64,000 bases of DNA from Arachis hypogaea (lineage: Eukaryota; Streptophyta; Magnoliopsida; Fabales; Fabaceae), in the NCBI RefSeq assembly GCF_003086295.3, contig NC_092045.1, positions 89,480,693 through 89,544,692 on the forward strand. The letters are read 5' to 3'. Each line of letters opens with the position of its first letter. The stretch's first letter is position 1. Below, piece by piece: positions 1-10,590 of this stretch. The position numbers were made by a program, and so were the translations under genes. The notes beneath the pieces are model-generated. The model saw only the letters and a list, made by a program, of their open reading frames with translations, ran no database searches and had not been told where the DNA came from.

Positions 1-238
1 TCAAAATCATATCTTATCTTATTTAAAAATCAAAATTTCAAATTTCAATATTTAAAATTCTAAAATTCAAAATTCAAATTTCAAAATTTAAATTTAAAAT
101 TTTAAAAATCAAACCTTTTCAAAATTTAAAATTTTTTTCAAATCTTTATCTTATATTGTTGTCAGTGTTTCTATGTTTTAGGAGTTTATTTTCATTAATT
201 TTTTTTATTAGTTTTTGTTTTTATTTTCTCTTACTACT

Positions 239-1761
239 ATGAACTCTCACCCCTTTGGCTATGAGTCTAGTTACAATTGTATTGCAGGAAGAGGAGATTA
301 CAATGAGAACATGCATCAAGGTTGGGACAATCAAAGATGGGAGGAGCCACAAGGATTTGATCAACCTTCTTGGCAACAACCCCCTCCAATGCGCTATAAC
401 CAACAACCATTCCATGATGCATACCAAGACAATGGTTATGGTGGACCTTTTCGTGACACTCAATACCCACCACAACACGTCTATGAACCATCTCCTCAAT
501 ATAGCTTTGAACCACCATACTCACAAGCCCTTTACCACCAAACACCTCCATATGACCCTAACCCATATCCACCATACCAACCACCTTATGAGACATATGA
601 ACCGTATCTAGAACCACCACCTCCATATACACCATGTCCATATTCATCAATCCAAGAACCATATGATCTTAATTATGTTATCCCGGTGGAATAAGAGTCA
701 AAGGATCGTTTCAAGGAGACAGTGGACCGACTTAATGCAACCATTTAACAGCTGGGGCAAGCGATAATTTGATTAGACTCCCGACGTCTGGACACTCAAG
801 AAGCCCCCATGCCCTCATGTGGAAAATCTAATGAGAAACGCAGCATGAAGGAGACACTAGAAATCCCAGTGGACCGTGAGAAGCATGACTTTGTGTTGGA
901 GCAATTGGAAGAAGCCATGCCTCCCAAGGAGGAGAAGAAAGTGGTCAAAGACTTAGGAGATGCGGAATGTCCATGGGAACCCCTAGTTATAGAGCCCCTT
1001 CTAAGGAGTTTGAATTTGATGTTGAGGAGGGTGTACAACCTCCAAGGCATATCATGGTTGAAGACTTGGAAGAGGTTGATCAAGAGATGGATGTTCAAGA
1101 AGAAGAAGCACAACCTCCCATGCCCTTGGAAAGTAGTGAAGAGGAGATTGAAATGGAAGAAAGCTACCAAGAGGAAGAGGTTGAAATTGAAGAAACTTGC
1201 AAGGAGGTGGAAGTTGTCATAGAAGAGTACAAGGGAGTGGAGCTTGGAAGATCATTAGAAACACCTCTCTCAAGGCCATTACCATCCAACACAACGTTCA
1301 AGTGGGTAAAATTCTTATCCTTGACCTTTACTTTCCCACTTGAATATGGGCTACTAGAGACGGATGGTCAACTTAGAACTCTTTGTGGCTTTAAGAGTAA
1401 GAGGGAGATGGTTAGTGATTGGAAACACAGTCCTAGGTTCATTGTAGTGGGGAGCTCACGGCTGAATTATCATGGTTGGAAGAATACTAAATTGTATGGG
1501 TCTAGGAAGCTGTTTGGATGCCTCAGTGAGAATTTGGATTGCTTACCACCCAGTTGGAACAAAGATGGTCAACAAAAGGACGGGTGCAAAAGCAAGGTTT
1601 GGGACCCCGGAATTCAGTCTAGCAATCAACACTCTTGGGGCCTTGTCACTTGCTTTAACTTGCTTGAAGGCTCTTTATGCCTAGTTTGGGATCCCAGAGG
1701 CCATTGGAATTACAAACATTGGTGGAGATTCCTGGATGAGTTCAAGCACAAGCCACCATAA
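239..1761 (+). pseudogene. TE1 unclassified ORF: Pro/Tyr-rich then acidic protein
   Basis: I do not recognise a named domain. The ATG at 239 is preferred over 215 because it opens the repetitive region. The first 151 codons are very rich in P, Y and Q. A TAA at 692-694 ends that open stretch, but the same frame continues past two more stops (near 746 and 773) into a charged segment (KETLEIPVDREKHDF, 809 on). After a frameshift near 980-1000 it continues as a Glu-rich region, then an aromatic C-terminus with WDPGIQSSNQHSWGL and WNYKHWWRF, ending at 1761. I read this as one ancestral ORF of about 500 codons carried by the transposon. A conserved GTGGG/CCCAC hairpin follows at about 1812, as it does after pol in TE2. 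Confidence 0.6.
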
Positions 1762-1810
1762 CAAGGGACTCACCAAATGTCCAATTTAAGGACTTTAACT
1801 AAAAGTGCTA

Positions 1811-1830
1811 GGTGGGAGACAACCCACGAT
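1811..1830 (+). other. Post-ORF hairpin GTGGG-AGACAA-CCCAC
   Basis: Five-base-pair stem with a six-base loop directly after the ORF. It corresponds to the TTGGG-AGGCAA-CCCAA hairpin found after pol or protease in TE2, TE3, TE4, TE5 and TE7, with a compensating change in the outermost pair. Confidence 0.6.
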
Positions 1831-1969
1831 AGTATGATCGTTCTTTTTCAGTCTTAGTTTTATTTTATTCTTAGTTTTATTTTATTCTATTTTTCTTAGT
1901 ATTCACTTATTATTTCTGCATACTCTTCTGCATTCTCCATTTTGTATTCTGCATACTGCATAAAAAAAA

Positions 1970-2340
1970 GAGCATGCGACGCGCAAGCGTCGCTGACGTG
2001 TCCGCGTCATATGTGCATGCGACAAAAAGAAAGAATGAACAGAAAGTCATGTGGGAGCATGGCTGGAGGCATGCCTTAGGCACCAACGCATCCATGCGTA
2101 CGCGTCCCTGAAGCGTACGCGTCATTTTCTAAACCAGACCAACGCACGCGCACGCGTCAATTAAATTTTTGGCAATAATAAGTGCGTATGAGACAGAGAG
2201 TTGCGCGAGTGCGAGGCTGCTCTCGCGCCAATGGCACAAACCAAGTCACGCGTCCGTGTGACCGATGCGTCCGCGTCACTTGAAAATATCGCAACTCATG
2301 CGATCGCGTGACCCACGTGTCCGCGTCGCCTGCGCCGCAT
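1970..2340 (+). repeat. CpG-rich CGCGTC/CGCGTGAC motif block in TE1
   Basis: About 370 bp of unusually CpG-rich DNA in an AT-rich setting, with many diverged copies of GTCCGCGTCA, TACGCGTC and CGATCGCGTGAC-like words in both orientations. Similar words recur in the TE1 LTR at about 50140-50240. Confidence 0.7.
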
Positions 2341-3932
2341 ATTTTATCCAGATCAGCGCAAAAAATCTTATCTTTTCTTCCCCGATCCTAATTTTTCTTT
2401 CCTCCTTTCTTACTTACTTCTTCTTCCTTTCTTTCACTTCTCATCCATCTTCACTTTCATTCTACTTTACTTAATTTATTTGCATACTTTCATTCATTGT
2501 ATTTTAATTTTGTGCATATTTTTATTTTCTTTTCTAAATTTATTATTTTTCCATTGCTGTTAAAAATTTTCTTACTCAACTGTTGCATATTTCTTGCATT
2601 ATTTCGAGCACTCCTTGACTTGTTTACTATTTAGTTGCCATGCCCTATGCTTCTATTATTTTCTCACTTACATGTTGTAGCTACCATGTAGTTGAGAACC
2701 TCATTACTATTTGGCATTAGCCCACCTAGATTTTATCTGTTTTTATATTTTTGTTTGTGGGTCATTCTTCTTCCTTTTTTCTCTTCTTTCAGGCTGGCCA
2801 CCAAAGAGGGGTAAAGAAAAAGTTTCTAACTGGAGCAATAAACAAGTCCGCCGCACAATCTTTAGAGAAAAAAAAGTATCAGTTTTAGCAACCTGTCCAC
2901 TTGCACATCTCAGCATGCACCGAGGACGGTGCAATTTTTAAGTGTAGGGAGGTCGATACCGATCTCCGTGGGTTAGTTATTCTCTTTTTCAACACCAATG
3001 TTTAGTTTTCTTTATTAAATTAAGTGGTTACATTCGCATGTGTAATTGCATGTTTGTTTGATTTTGTGCATGTTTTACCACTTGGTTGAAGTAATATTTT
3101 CTTTTTCAAGAAAACTTTTTATAGCATTTCACTAATTTGAATTAAACTTTTTGAAAAACTTGTTTGAAGAAATATTATTTTGGAACATGGTTTAGAGCTC
3201 GAACACACAAAACCTGTGAGATTTTTGAGCTTATTTGAATTGGTTGCATTTTATCAACCAATATTTTATTTTTGGTGTGTTTTTTCTCTCTAAAATTGTG
3301 ATCTTTGTCTTGCTTAATTCTATATTTCCATTGTTTGATGTATGCATGCACTTATATGATTGAAGCCTTTGTTTCACTAAGCTTACATACCCATATGGCC
3401 TTACCCTTTCATTTTCCTTTGCAAACCAATTTGTGAGCCTATTTTGTCCCATTTATTCCTTATTTTACCACATCACTAACTCTAAGCGGAAAACAATAAT
3501 GTCCCTAATTTGAATCCTTGGTTAGCTTAGACTAGTGAGAGTGCTCATGAATTAAGTGTGGGGAAAGTGGGTTTGGAAATGTTTGGTTTGGGAATTGAGT
3601 ATGTTAGACTTTCTGTGAAAATGTGAAAAATATTGAGAACATGTTTATGCATTCAATACCTTAATCATATGCATTGGAAAAAACAAAAGAATATATATAT
3701 AATACAAGAAAATCAAAGAAAAAGAAAAGAAAAAGAGCAAATAAATAAAAGGGGACAAAATGCCCCAAGTTAGAGTAATAATATCAATGCATATGAGTTG
3801 TACTTAAATTTGGGATGCATGAATATGTGGTAAACATAGTTAATGGGCAGTTAGATCTTGTATTGTGATTACACGGATTTTCCTAAGTTAGGTGAGAAGT
3901 TTAGGTTAATTAAGGATTCAGATTTTAGTCCA

Positions 3933-5473
3933 TGGTGCACGAAAATTACATTCACACTATGTAATTCCACATAACTAACCAGCAAGTGCACTGGGTCGTC
4001 CAAGTAATACTTTACGTGAGTAAGGGTCGAATCCCACGGAGATTGTTGGCTTGAAGCAAGCTATGGTTATCTTATTATTCTTAGTCAGGATACCAATAGG
4101 GTTCTTTTAGTTTTAATTGTAAAAAGTGAAAGTGCATACAATAAGTAATTGTTACGCAGTAATGGAGAATATGTTGGGGTTTTGGAGATGCTTTGTCTTC
4201 TGAATCCCTGTAACATAATGCTTTCTCACTTTCAAACATGCAAGGCTCCTTCCATGGCAAGCTGTATGTAGGGCATCACTGTTGTCAATGTCTACTTCCC
4301 ATCCTCTAAGTGAAAATGGTCCAAATGCTCTGTCACAGCACGGCTAATCATTTGTCGGTTCTCGATCATGTCGGAATAGGATCCATTGATCCTTTTGCGT
4401 CTGTCACTACGCCCAACACTCGCGAATTTGAAGCTCGTCACAGTCATCCAATCCTTGAATCGTACTCAGAATACCACAGACAAGGTTTAGACCTTCCAGA
4501 TTCTCAAGGATGCTGCCAATGGATTCTAGCTTATACCACGAAGATTCTGATTAAGGAATCTAAGAGATACTCATTCAGTCTAATGTAGAATGGAGGTGGT
4601 TGTCAAGCACACGTTCATGGGTTGAGAATGGTGATGAGTGTCATGGATCATCACCTTCTTCATATTGAAGCACGAATGAACATCTTAGATAAGAACAAAC
4701 GTGTTTGAATAGAAAACAAAAATAATTGCATTAATTCATCGAGACGCTGCAGAGCTCCTCACCCCCAACAATGGAGTTTAGAAACTCATGCCATCACAAA
4801 GTATAAAGTTCAGATCTAAAATATCATGAGATACAAAATAAGTCGCTAAAAGTTGTTTAAATACTAAACTGGTAACCTAGGTTTACAGAAAATGAGTAAA
4901 CTAAGATAGATGGTGCAGAAATCCACTTCTGGGGCCCACTTGGTGTGTGCTGGGGCTGAGACTTGAGCTTCTCACGTGCCTGGGCTGTTTCTGGAGTTAA
5001 ACGTCAGGTTGTAACCTGTTTCTGGCGTTTAACTCCAACTTGCAACCTGTTTCTGGAGCTGAACGCCAGAATGCAACATGGAACTGGCGTTCAACGCTAG
5101 TTTACGTTATTTATCTTCGCGTAAAGTATGAACTATTATATATTGCTGGAAATTCCTGGATGTCTACTTTCCAACCCAATTGAGAGCGCGCCAATTGGAT
5201 TTCTGTAGCCCCAAAAAATCTATTCCGAGTGTAGGGAGGTCAGAATCCAACAACATCAGCAGTCCTTTTTCAGCCTGAATCAGATTTTTGCTCAGCTCTC
5301 TCAATTTCAGCCAGAAAATACCTGAAATCACAGAAAAACACACAAACTCATAGTAAAGTCCAGAAATATGAATTTTGCCTAAAAACTAATAAAAATATAC
5401 TAAAAACTAACTAAAGCATACTAAAAACTATATGAAATTACCCCCAAAAAGCGTATAAAATATCCGCTCATCA
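3933..5473 (-). repeat. TE2 3' LTR (1541 bp)
   Basis: Runs from TGGTGCACGAAAATTAC to ATCCGCTCATCA (minus-strand LTR, TG...CA). The other LTR, rejoined across TE3, is about 1543 bp. A palindrome cluster of GGCGTTTAACTCC type lies at about 4990-5100. Confidence 0.93.
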
Positions 5474-6535
5474 CAACACCAAACTTAAACTGTTGCTTGT
5501 CCTCAAGCAACTAGATAAATAAAATAGGATAAAAAGAAATCAAGAAGCAATAGTATCTCAGAGTTTTAAGTGAAGCTCAGATTCTAATTAGATGAGCGGG
5601 GCTAGTAGCTTTTTGCTTTCGAGCAGTTTTGGCATCTCACTTTATCCTTTGAAATTCAGAATGATTGGCATCCATAGGAACTCAAAGTTCAGATAGTATT
5701 ATTGATTCTCCTAGTTTAGTATGTTGATTCTTGAACACAGCTACTTGATGAGTCTTGACCGTGGCCCTAAGCACTTTGTTTTCCAGTATTGCCACCGGAT
5801 ACATAAATGCCACAGACACATAACTGGGTGAACCTTTTCAGATTGTGACTTAGCTTTGCTAAAGTCCCCAATTAGAGGTGTCCAGAGTTCTTAAGCACAC
5901 TCTTTTGCCTTGGATCACGACTTTAACCACTCAGTCTCAAGTTTTTCACTTGGACCTACATGCCACAAGCACATGGTTAGGGATAGCTTGATTTAGCCAC
6001 TAAGGCCTGGATTTATTTCCTTGGGCCCTCCTATCCATTGATGCTCAAAGCCTTGGATCCTTTTCACCCTTGCCTTTTGGTTTAAAGGGCTATTGGCTTT
6101 TTCTACCTCTTTTGCCTTTTTTACTGCTTTTTCTTCTTCAAGAATCAATTTCATGATTTTTCAGATCAACAATAATATTTCTCTTGTTCATCATTCTTTC
6201 AAGAGCCAACAATTTTAACATTCATAAAATTCAATATAAAAAATATGCACTGTTCAAGCATTCATTCAGAAGACAAAAAGTATTACCACCACATATAAAT
6301 AATTAGAATTTTCCTTATTAAGAACTCGAAAAAATATTGCCTTTTTATTCTAAAAATCTACTATTTTGTTCATGTTTGATGATGATGAGAAAAATAAATT
6401 ATAGCTTAATTAGAGATAAAATCAAAATAGAGATACTAATTACTACTACTTCATATATAACTTCTAAGGTAAATTCCCAAAATAGAACGATTACCACAGA
6501 GTTAAAACTAAGATTAGGACTCAACAACCTTTATT
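5474..6535 (-). other. TE2 3' untranslated region
   Basis: Non-coding. Next to the LTR the minus strand reads GTTGCTTGAGGACAAGCAAC (5492-5511), then TTTAAGTTTGGTGTTG, taken as the plus-strand priming region. The rest is conserved with the 3' regions of the other elements, plus a segment (about 5925-6110) shared only with TE6. Confidence 0.75.
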
Positions 6536-7654
6536 TTAGGAGGTGGATGCTCCTCTAATTTGTGGGGTGCTTGGCCCTTCAAGAGACAGCTTCTGACGCT
6601 TCAGTTCCCCCAGTTCACGCCCTTGTTCTTCTTGTTCCTTAAGCAGTTTGCAAAGCATGCTATTTTGATTTTGCTGTTCTTCCTTTAGTTGCTCCATAGC
6701 TTCTTGTAAATTGGTGACAGATGCTTCAAGGCGCTCCCAGTATTCAATTTGAGGGATCTCCGGGAGGAATTCCTGTGCTCTCCTCTTGATGGGGTCATCC
6801 TGCACTTGTTGTCTTTCCATTGATATTTTGGTGATTGGTTGCTCAACTGAGATATACTCAGTTACTCCCATCTTCACCCCAGCATCTTTACATAGCATAG
6901 AGATTAAGCTTGAATAAGCCATTTTGACATCTTTGGAGTTCTTGTTTGTAATTATGTAAAGTTCACACAAAATCAACTGATGAACTTTCACTTCTCTTCC
7001 CAACATAATACAATGGATCATTACTGCTCTTTTTATGGTGACTTCAGAGTGATTACTAGTGGGAAATATAGAACGCCTAATGAAGTCCAGCCAGCCTCTG
7101 GCGACTGGTTTGAGATCTTCTCTCTTGAGTTGATTTGGGACGCCTTTGGTGCTGGTTGTCCACTTGGTTCCAGGGAGACATATGTCCTCTAGAATCTTGT
7201 CCAGGCCTTTATTTGTTCTCATCATTCTCCTATTAAAGGAGTCTGGGTCATCTTTCAGCTGAGGTAGCTTAAAGATCTCCGTGATTTTGTTAGGGTGGAT
7301 GTGAACAATCTTTCTTCTGACCAAAGTCCGATAGTCATAGAGGGCAGTTCCAGATATTCTCTGCCTGTCTGTTTGGCACAGATTAGAGTAGAATTCCTAA
7401 ACCATGTTTCTTCCCACCTTTGTTTTAAGATTAGCTAGGATTTCCCAGCTCCTGTTTCGAATTTGCTCTTGGATCTCCGGATATTCATCTTCTTTCAGAT
7501 CGAATTTGACTTCCGGAATCACTGGTCTTAGACCCATTATTTTGTAGTAATGGTCTGAATGTTCTTTGGTTAAGAACTTCCCTTGGTTCCAAAGTAGTTT
7601 TGGAATATTCTCTTTCTTGCCTCTTGGAGTGGTTTGCTTTCCCTTAGGAGCCAT
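6536..7654 (-). pseudogene. TE2 third ORF, putative plant transposon protein domain
   Basis: Homologue of the 374-codon third ORF of TE4, TE5 and TE7. It reads from MAPKGKQTTPRGKK at 7654 through one in-frame stop (7397-7399, NMV then TAG) to the stop at 6536, all in one frame, 373 codons. Shared segments are ARGWLDFIRRSIFPTSNHSEVTIKRAVMIHCIMLGREV and a C-terminal Glu/Gln-rich coiled coil. The middle part resembles the Pfam family described as putative plant transposon protein. Function is unknown; its place after pol is where some elements carry an env-like gene, but I see no signal peptide or membrane segment. Confidence 0.8.
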
Positions 7655-8224
7655 GATCTTAGTGGGTATGGCTTAGTGATCACGGATAAACACACCAAAC
7701 TTAGAGGTTTGCTTGTCCTCCAGCAATAGAAAGGAAAGGAGAGAGATAGAAGGAGAGCCAATTTTTGAATTGTGGAGGAGAGAAGAGAGGCCGAACGTGG
7801 ATTTAAAGGGTAGGGGGTGGGTTTTCGAAAATTTTGAAAAGATAAGATAGAAGATATGATTTGTAAAAGATAAGTTTGATAGGAAAAAGATGTAATTTTA
7901 AAATTTAAAAGTTATGAAAGATATTTGAAAAAGATAAATCTAAATTTAAAAAAAAGATTTGAGATGAATTTGAAAAGATAATTGAGTTTTTTTTAAAAAA
8001 GATTTGAAAAGAAGTTGGAGAGGATTTGAAAAGGATTTGTGTTTATGAATTAAGATATATTTGATATCATTGAAAAGGGATTTTAGAAATTAGGATTAAA
8101 AATTTTTAGAATTGAAGTTTGAAAGGTAGGAGTTTGTAACATGTTTATGCAAGAAATCATGAATTGAAACGTGAAAAATGGAAAAAATTTGAGTTGAAAA
8201 CGAATTCACCTCCTCCTCACAATC
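7655..8224 (-). other. TE2 region upstream of the third ORF
   Basis: Untranslated. The minus strand holds TTGCTGGAGGACAAGCAA followed by TAAGTTTGGTGTG about 30-60 bases before the ATG, and a TTTAAAT at about 7800 in place of the clear TATA box of the other elements. The rest is AT-rich. Confidence 0.6.
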
Positions 8225-8525
8225 CTGGCGTTAAACGCCCAAACGCTGCATATTTTGGGCATTTAATGCCCATCTGTAGCTTCTCTTGGGCGTTTAACGC
8301 CCAGCTGTTGCTTCTGGATGGCGTTAAACGGCAGGAATTCCTTTGTCACTGGGCGTTTTTTTGAACGCCCAGGACGCTGTAAATCTGGCGTTCAACGCCC
8401 AGAAAGTGCTTCTTTCTGGTGTTTAACGCCCAGAAGATGCTTCTTTCTGGCGTTTAACACCCAGATTGCTATCTTTACTGGCGTTGAATGCCCAATAGAT
8501 GCTTCTTTTGGGCGTTCAACTCCCA
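8225..8525 (-). repeat. TE2 palindrome array between pol and third ORF
   Basis: About nine diverged units of the GGCGTTTAACGCC palindrome at roughly 30-40 bp spacing, some with matched changes in both arms (for example GGGCATTTAATGCCC). Some spacers are inverted repeats (CCAGAAAG ... CTTTCTGG around 8398-8420). Confidence 0.85.
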
Positions 8526-8689
8526 AAACAGCTCTTACTGGCTTTTTCGCACCAGTGAGCTTCTTTTTGCTGTTTTATCCTCTGAATCCTTCTATGACTC
8601 TGTGAACTCATGAAATTGCCATTCTACTTTGAAGAAAATCAATATGAACCTATAAAAATCAATTAATTGAATAATAAGCTTTGTTAATG

Positions 8690-8720
8690 GCTGGGTTGCC
8701 TCCCAACAAGCGCTTCTTTA
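8690..8720 (-). other. TE2 post-pol hairpin
   Basis: The minus strand reads AAGCGCTTGTTGGGAGGCAACC, with a TTGGG...CCAAC/CCCAA stem, directly after integrase. The same word follows the coding region of TE3 (about 19491), TE4 (43203), TE5 (35630) and TE7 (61190). Confidence 0.7.
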
Positions 8721-8749
8721 TTGTCTTTAGCTGGACTATTACTGAGCTT

Positions 8750-10138
8750 TTAATCAAGTCTCAGTCTTGAGCATTCTTGCTCAAAATTACTTTCAAGATA
8801 ATGTTTAACTCTCTGTCTATTAACAATGAACTTTTTGTTAGAATCATTATCCTGAAGCTCTATGTAACCATATGGTGACACACTTGTAATCACATATGGT
8901 CCTCTCCACCGGGATTTCAATTTCCCGGGGAATAATCTGAGCCTAAAATTAAATAGTAGAACTTTCTGCCCTGGCTCAAAGACTCTGGATGACAGTTTCT
9001 TATCATGCCAACTCTTTGCTTTCTCTTTGTAATTTTTTGCATTTTCAAAAGCATTGAGTCTGAATTCCTCTAGCTCATTTAACTAGAGCAATCATTTTTC
9101 TCCTGCTAACTTGGCATCAAGGTTTAGGAATCTGGTTGCCCAATAGGCCTTACGTTCCAGTTCCACTGGCAAGTGACAGGCTTTTCCGTACACAAGCTGG
9201 TATAGAGAAGTTCCTATAGGGGTCTTGAATGCTATTCTGTATGCCCACATAGCATCATCCAAGCTTCTTGCCCAATCCCTTCTACGGTTAATCACAGTCT
9301 GTTCTAGGATTCTTTTAAGTTCTCTATTAGAGACTTCAGCTTGCCCATTTGTCTGTGGATGATATGGAGTAGCTACCCTGTGGCTAACTCCATATTGAAC
9401 CAAAGTAGAGTAAAACTGTTTATTGCAGAAATAAGTGCCCCTATCACTGATTAGTACTCTAGGGATACCAAATCTGCTGAAGATGTGTTTCTGGAGGAAT
9501 TTCAGCACTATCTTAGTATCATTAGTGGGTGTTGCAATAGCTTCAACCCATTTGGATACATAATCCACTGCCACCAGAATATAAGTGTTTGAGTATGATG
9601 GTGGAAAAGGCCCCATGAAGTCAATACCCCATACATCAAACAACTCAATCTCCAAGATCCCTTGTTGAGACATGGCATAACTGTGAGGCAGATTGCCAGA
9701 TATTTGGCAACTATCACAATTAAGTACAAACACTCGGGAGTCTTTATAGAGAGTAGGCCAGTAGAAGCCACATTAGAGGACCCTTGTGGCTGTTCGCTCA
9801 CTTCCAAAATGTCCTCCATACTATGATCCATGGTAGTGCCAGAGGATCTTCTGTGCTTCTTCTTTAGGCACACATCTATGGATTACTCCATCTGCACATC
9901 TCTTGAAGAGATATGGTTCATCCCAAAGATAGTACTTTGCATCCGTGATCAATTTCTTTGATTGTTGCCTACTGTACTCTTTGGGTATGAATCTCACTAC
10001 CTTATAGTTTGTAATGTCTGCGAACCATGGCACTTCCTGGATGGCAAATAGGTGCTCATCCGGAAAGTTTTCAGAGATCTCAGTAAGGGGGAGGGACACC
10101 CCTTCCACTGGTTCTATTTGGGACAGGTGATCTGCTAC
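8750..10138 (-). pseudogene. TE2 integrase
   Basis: Integrase in the same frame as RNase H. The N-terminal HHCC region reads WHYHGS-stop-YGGHFG...CDSCQ. The core has [30 protein letters not shown] (first Asp), [14 protein letters not shown] (second Asp) and [13 protein letters not shown] (Glu), so the D-D-E triad is complete. A C-terminal GPY/F-type module reads KSRWRGPYVITSVSPYGYIEL. Stops occur at about 10139, 9821, 9770 and 9092 and just after, so no functional protein is possible. The final TAA is 8750-8752, about 35 bases before the conserved post-pol hairpin. Confidence 0.93.
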
Positions 10139-10590
10139 TTAGTTCTCTGTCCCTTTTCTGTCTCTTATTTCTATATCAAACTCCTGTAGAAGCAACACCC
10201 ATCTGATGAGTCTGGGTTTTGAATCCTGCTTTGTGAGTAGATATTTAAGAGCAGCATGGTTAGTGTACACAATCACTTTTGATCCTACTAAATAAGATAT
10301 GAACTTGTCAATGGCGTAAACTACTGCAAGTAACTCTTTTTCTATGGTTGTGTAGTTCTTCTGTGCATCATTTAAAACATGACTGGCATAGTAAATGACG
10401 TGCAGAAGCTTGTCATGCCTTTGTCCCAACACTGCACCAATGGCATGATCACTAGCATCACACATCAGTTCAAATGGTAATGTCCAGTCTGGTGCAGAGA
10501 TGACTGGTGCTGTGACCAGCTTAGCTTTCAGAATCTCAAACACCTGCAGACACTCCTTATCAAAGATAAATGGCGTGTCGCAGCTAGCAG
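10139..10590 (-). pseudogene. TE2 RNase H
   Basis: RNase H domain that would remove template RNA. Landmarks are [16 protein letters not shown] (first Asp), [12 protein letters not shown] (Glu) and [14 protein letters not shown]. The third position is normally TDHAAL in Ty3-gypsy elements, so the catalytic Asp appears as Asn (AAC for GAC). The frame continues from a frameshift near 10590 to a TAA at 10139-10141 (GTEN then stop, where relatives read GTENQVADHLSRI). Confidence 0.9.

Larger units (their letters stand above)
1762..3932 (+). other. TE1 3' non-coding region
   Basis: No gene seen. It holds the post-ORF hairpin near 1812, a CpG-rich motif block at 1970-2340, pyrimidine-rich AT sequence, and two purine-rich AAGTGTAGGGAGG / AAGTGTGGGGAAAG tracts near 2940 and 3560. 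It ends at the TE2 target site. Confidence 0.7.

Noticed and set aside
2941..2954. AGTGTAGGGAGGTC shared between TE1 (2941) and the TE2 LTR (5228)
   Set aside because: A single 14-base match in opposite orientation relative to the two elements; could be chance or a common purine tract, with no further similarity around it.
6536..7654. Envelope gene, because the third ORF follows pol
   Set aside because: No signal peptide, transmembrane segment or cleavage site is visible; the protein is soluble-looking with a basic start and a coiled-coil end.
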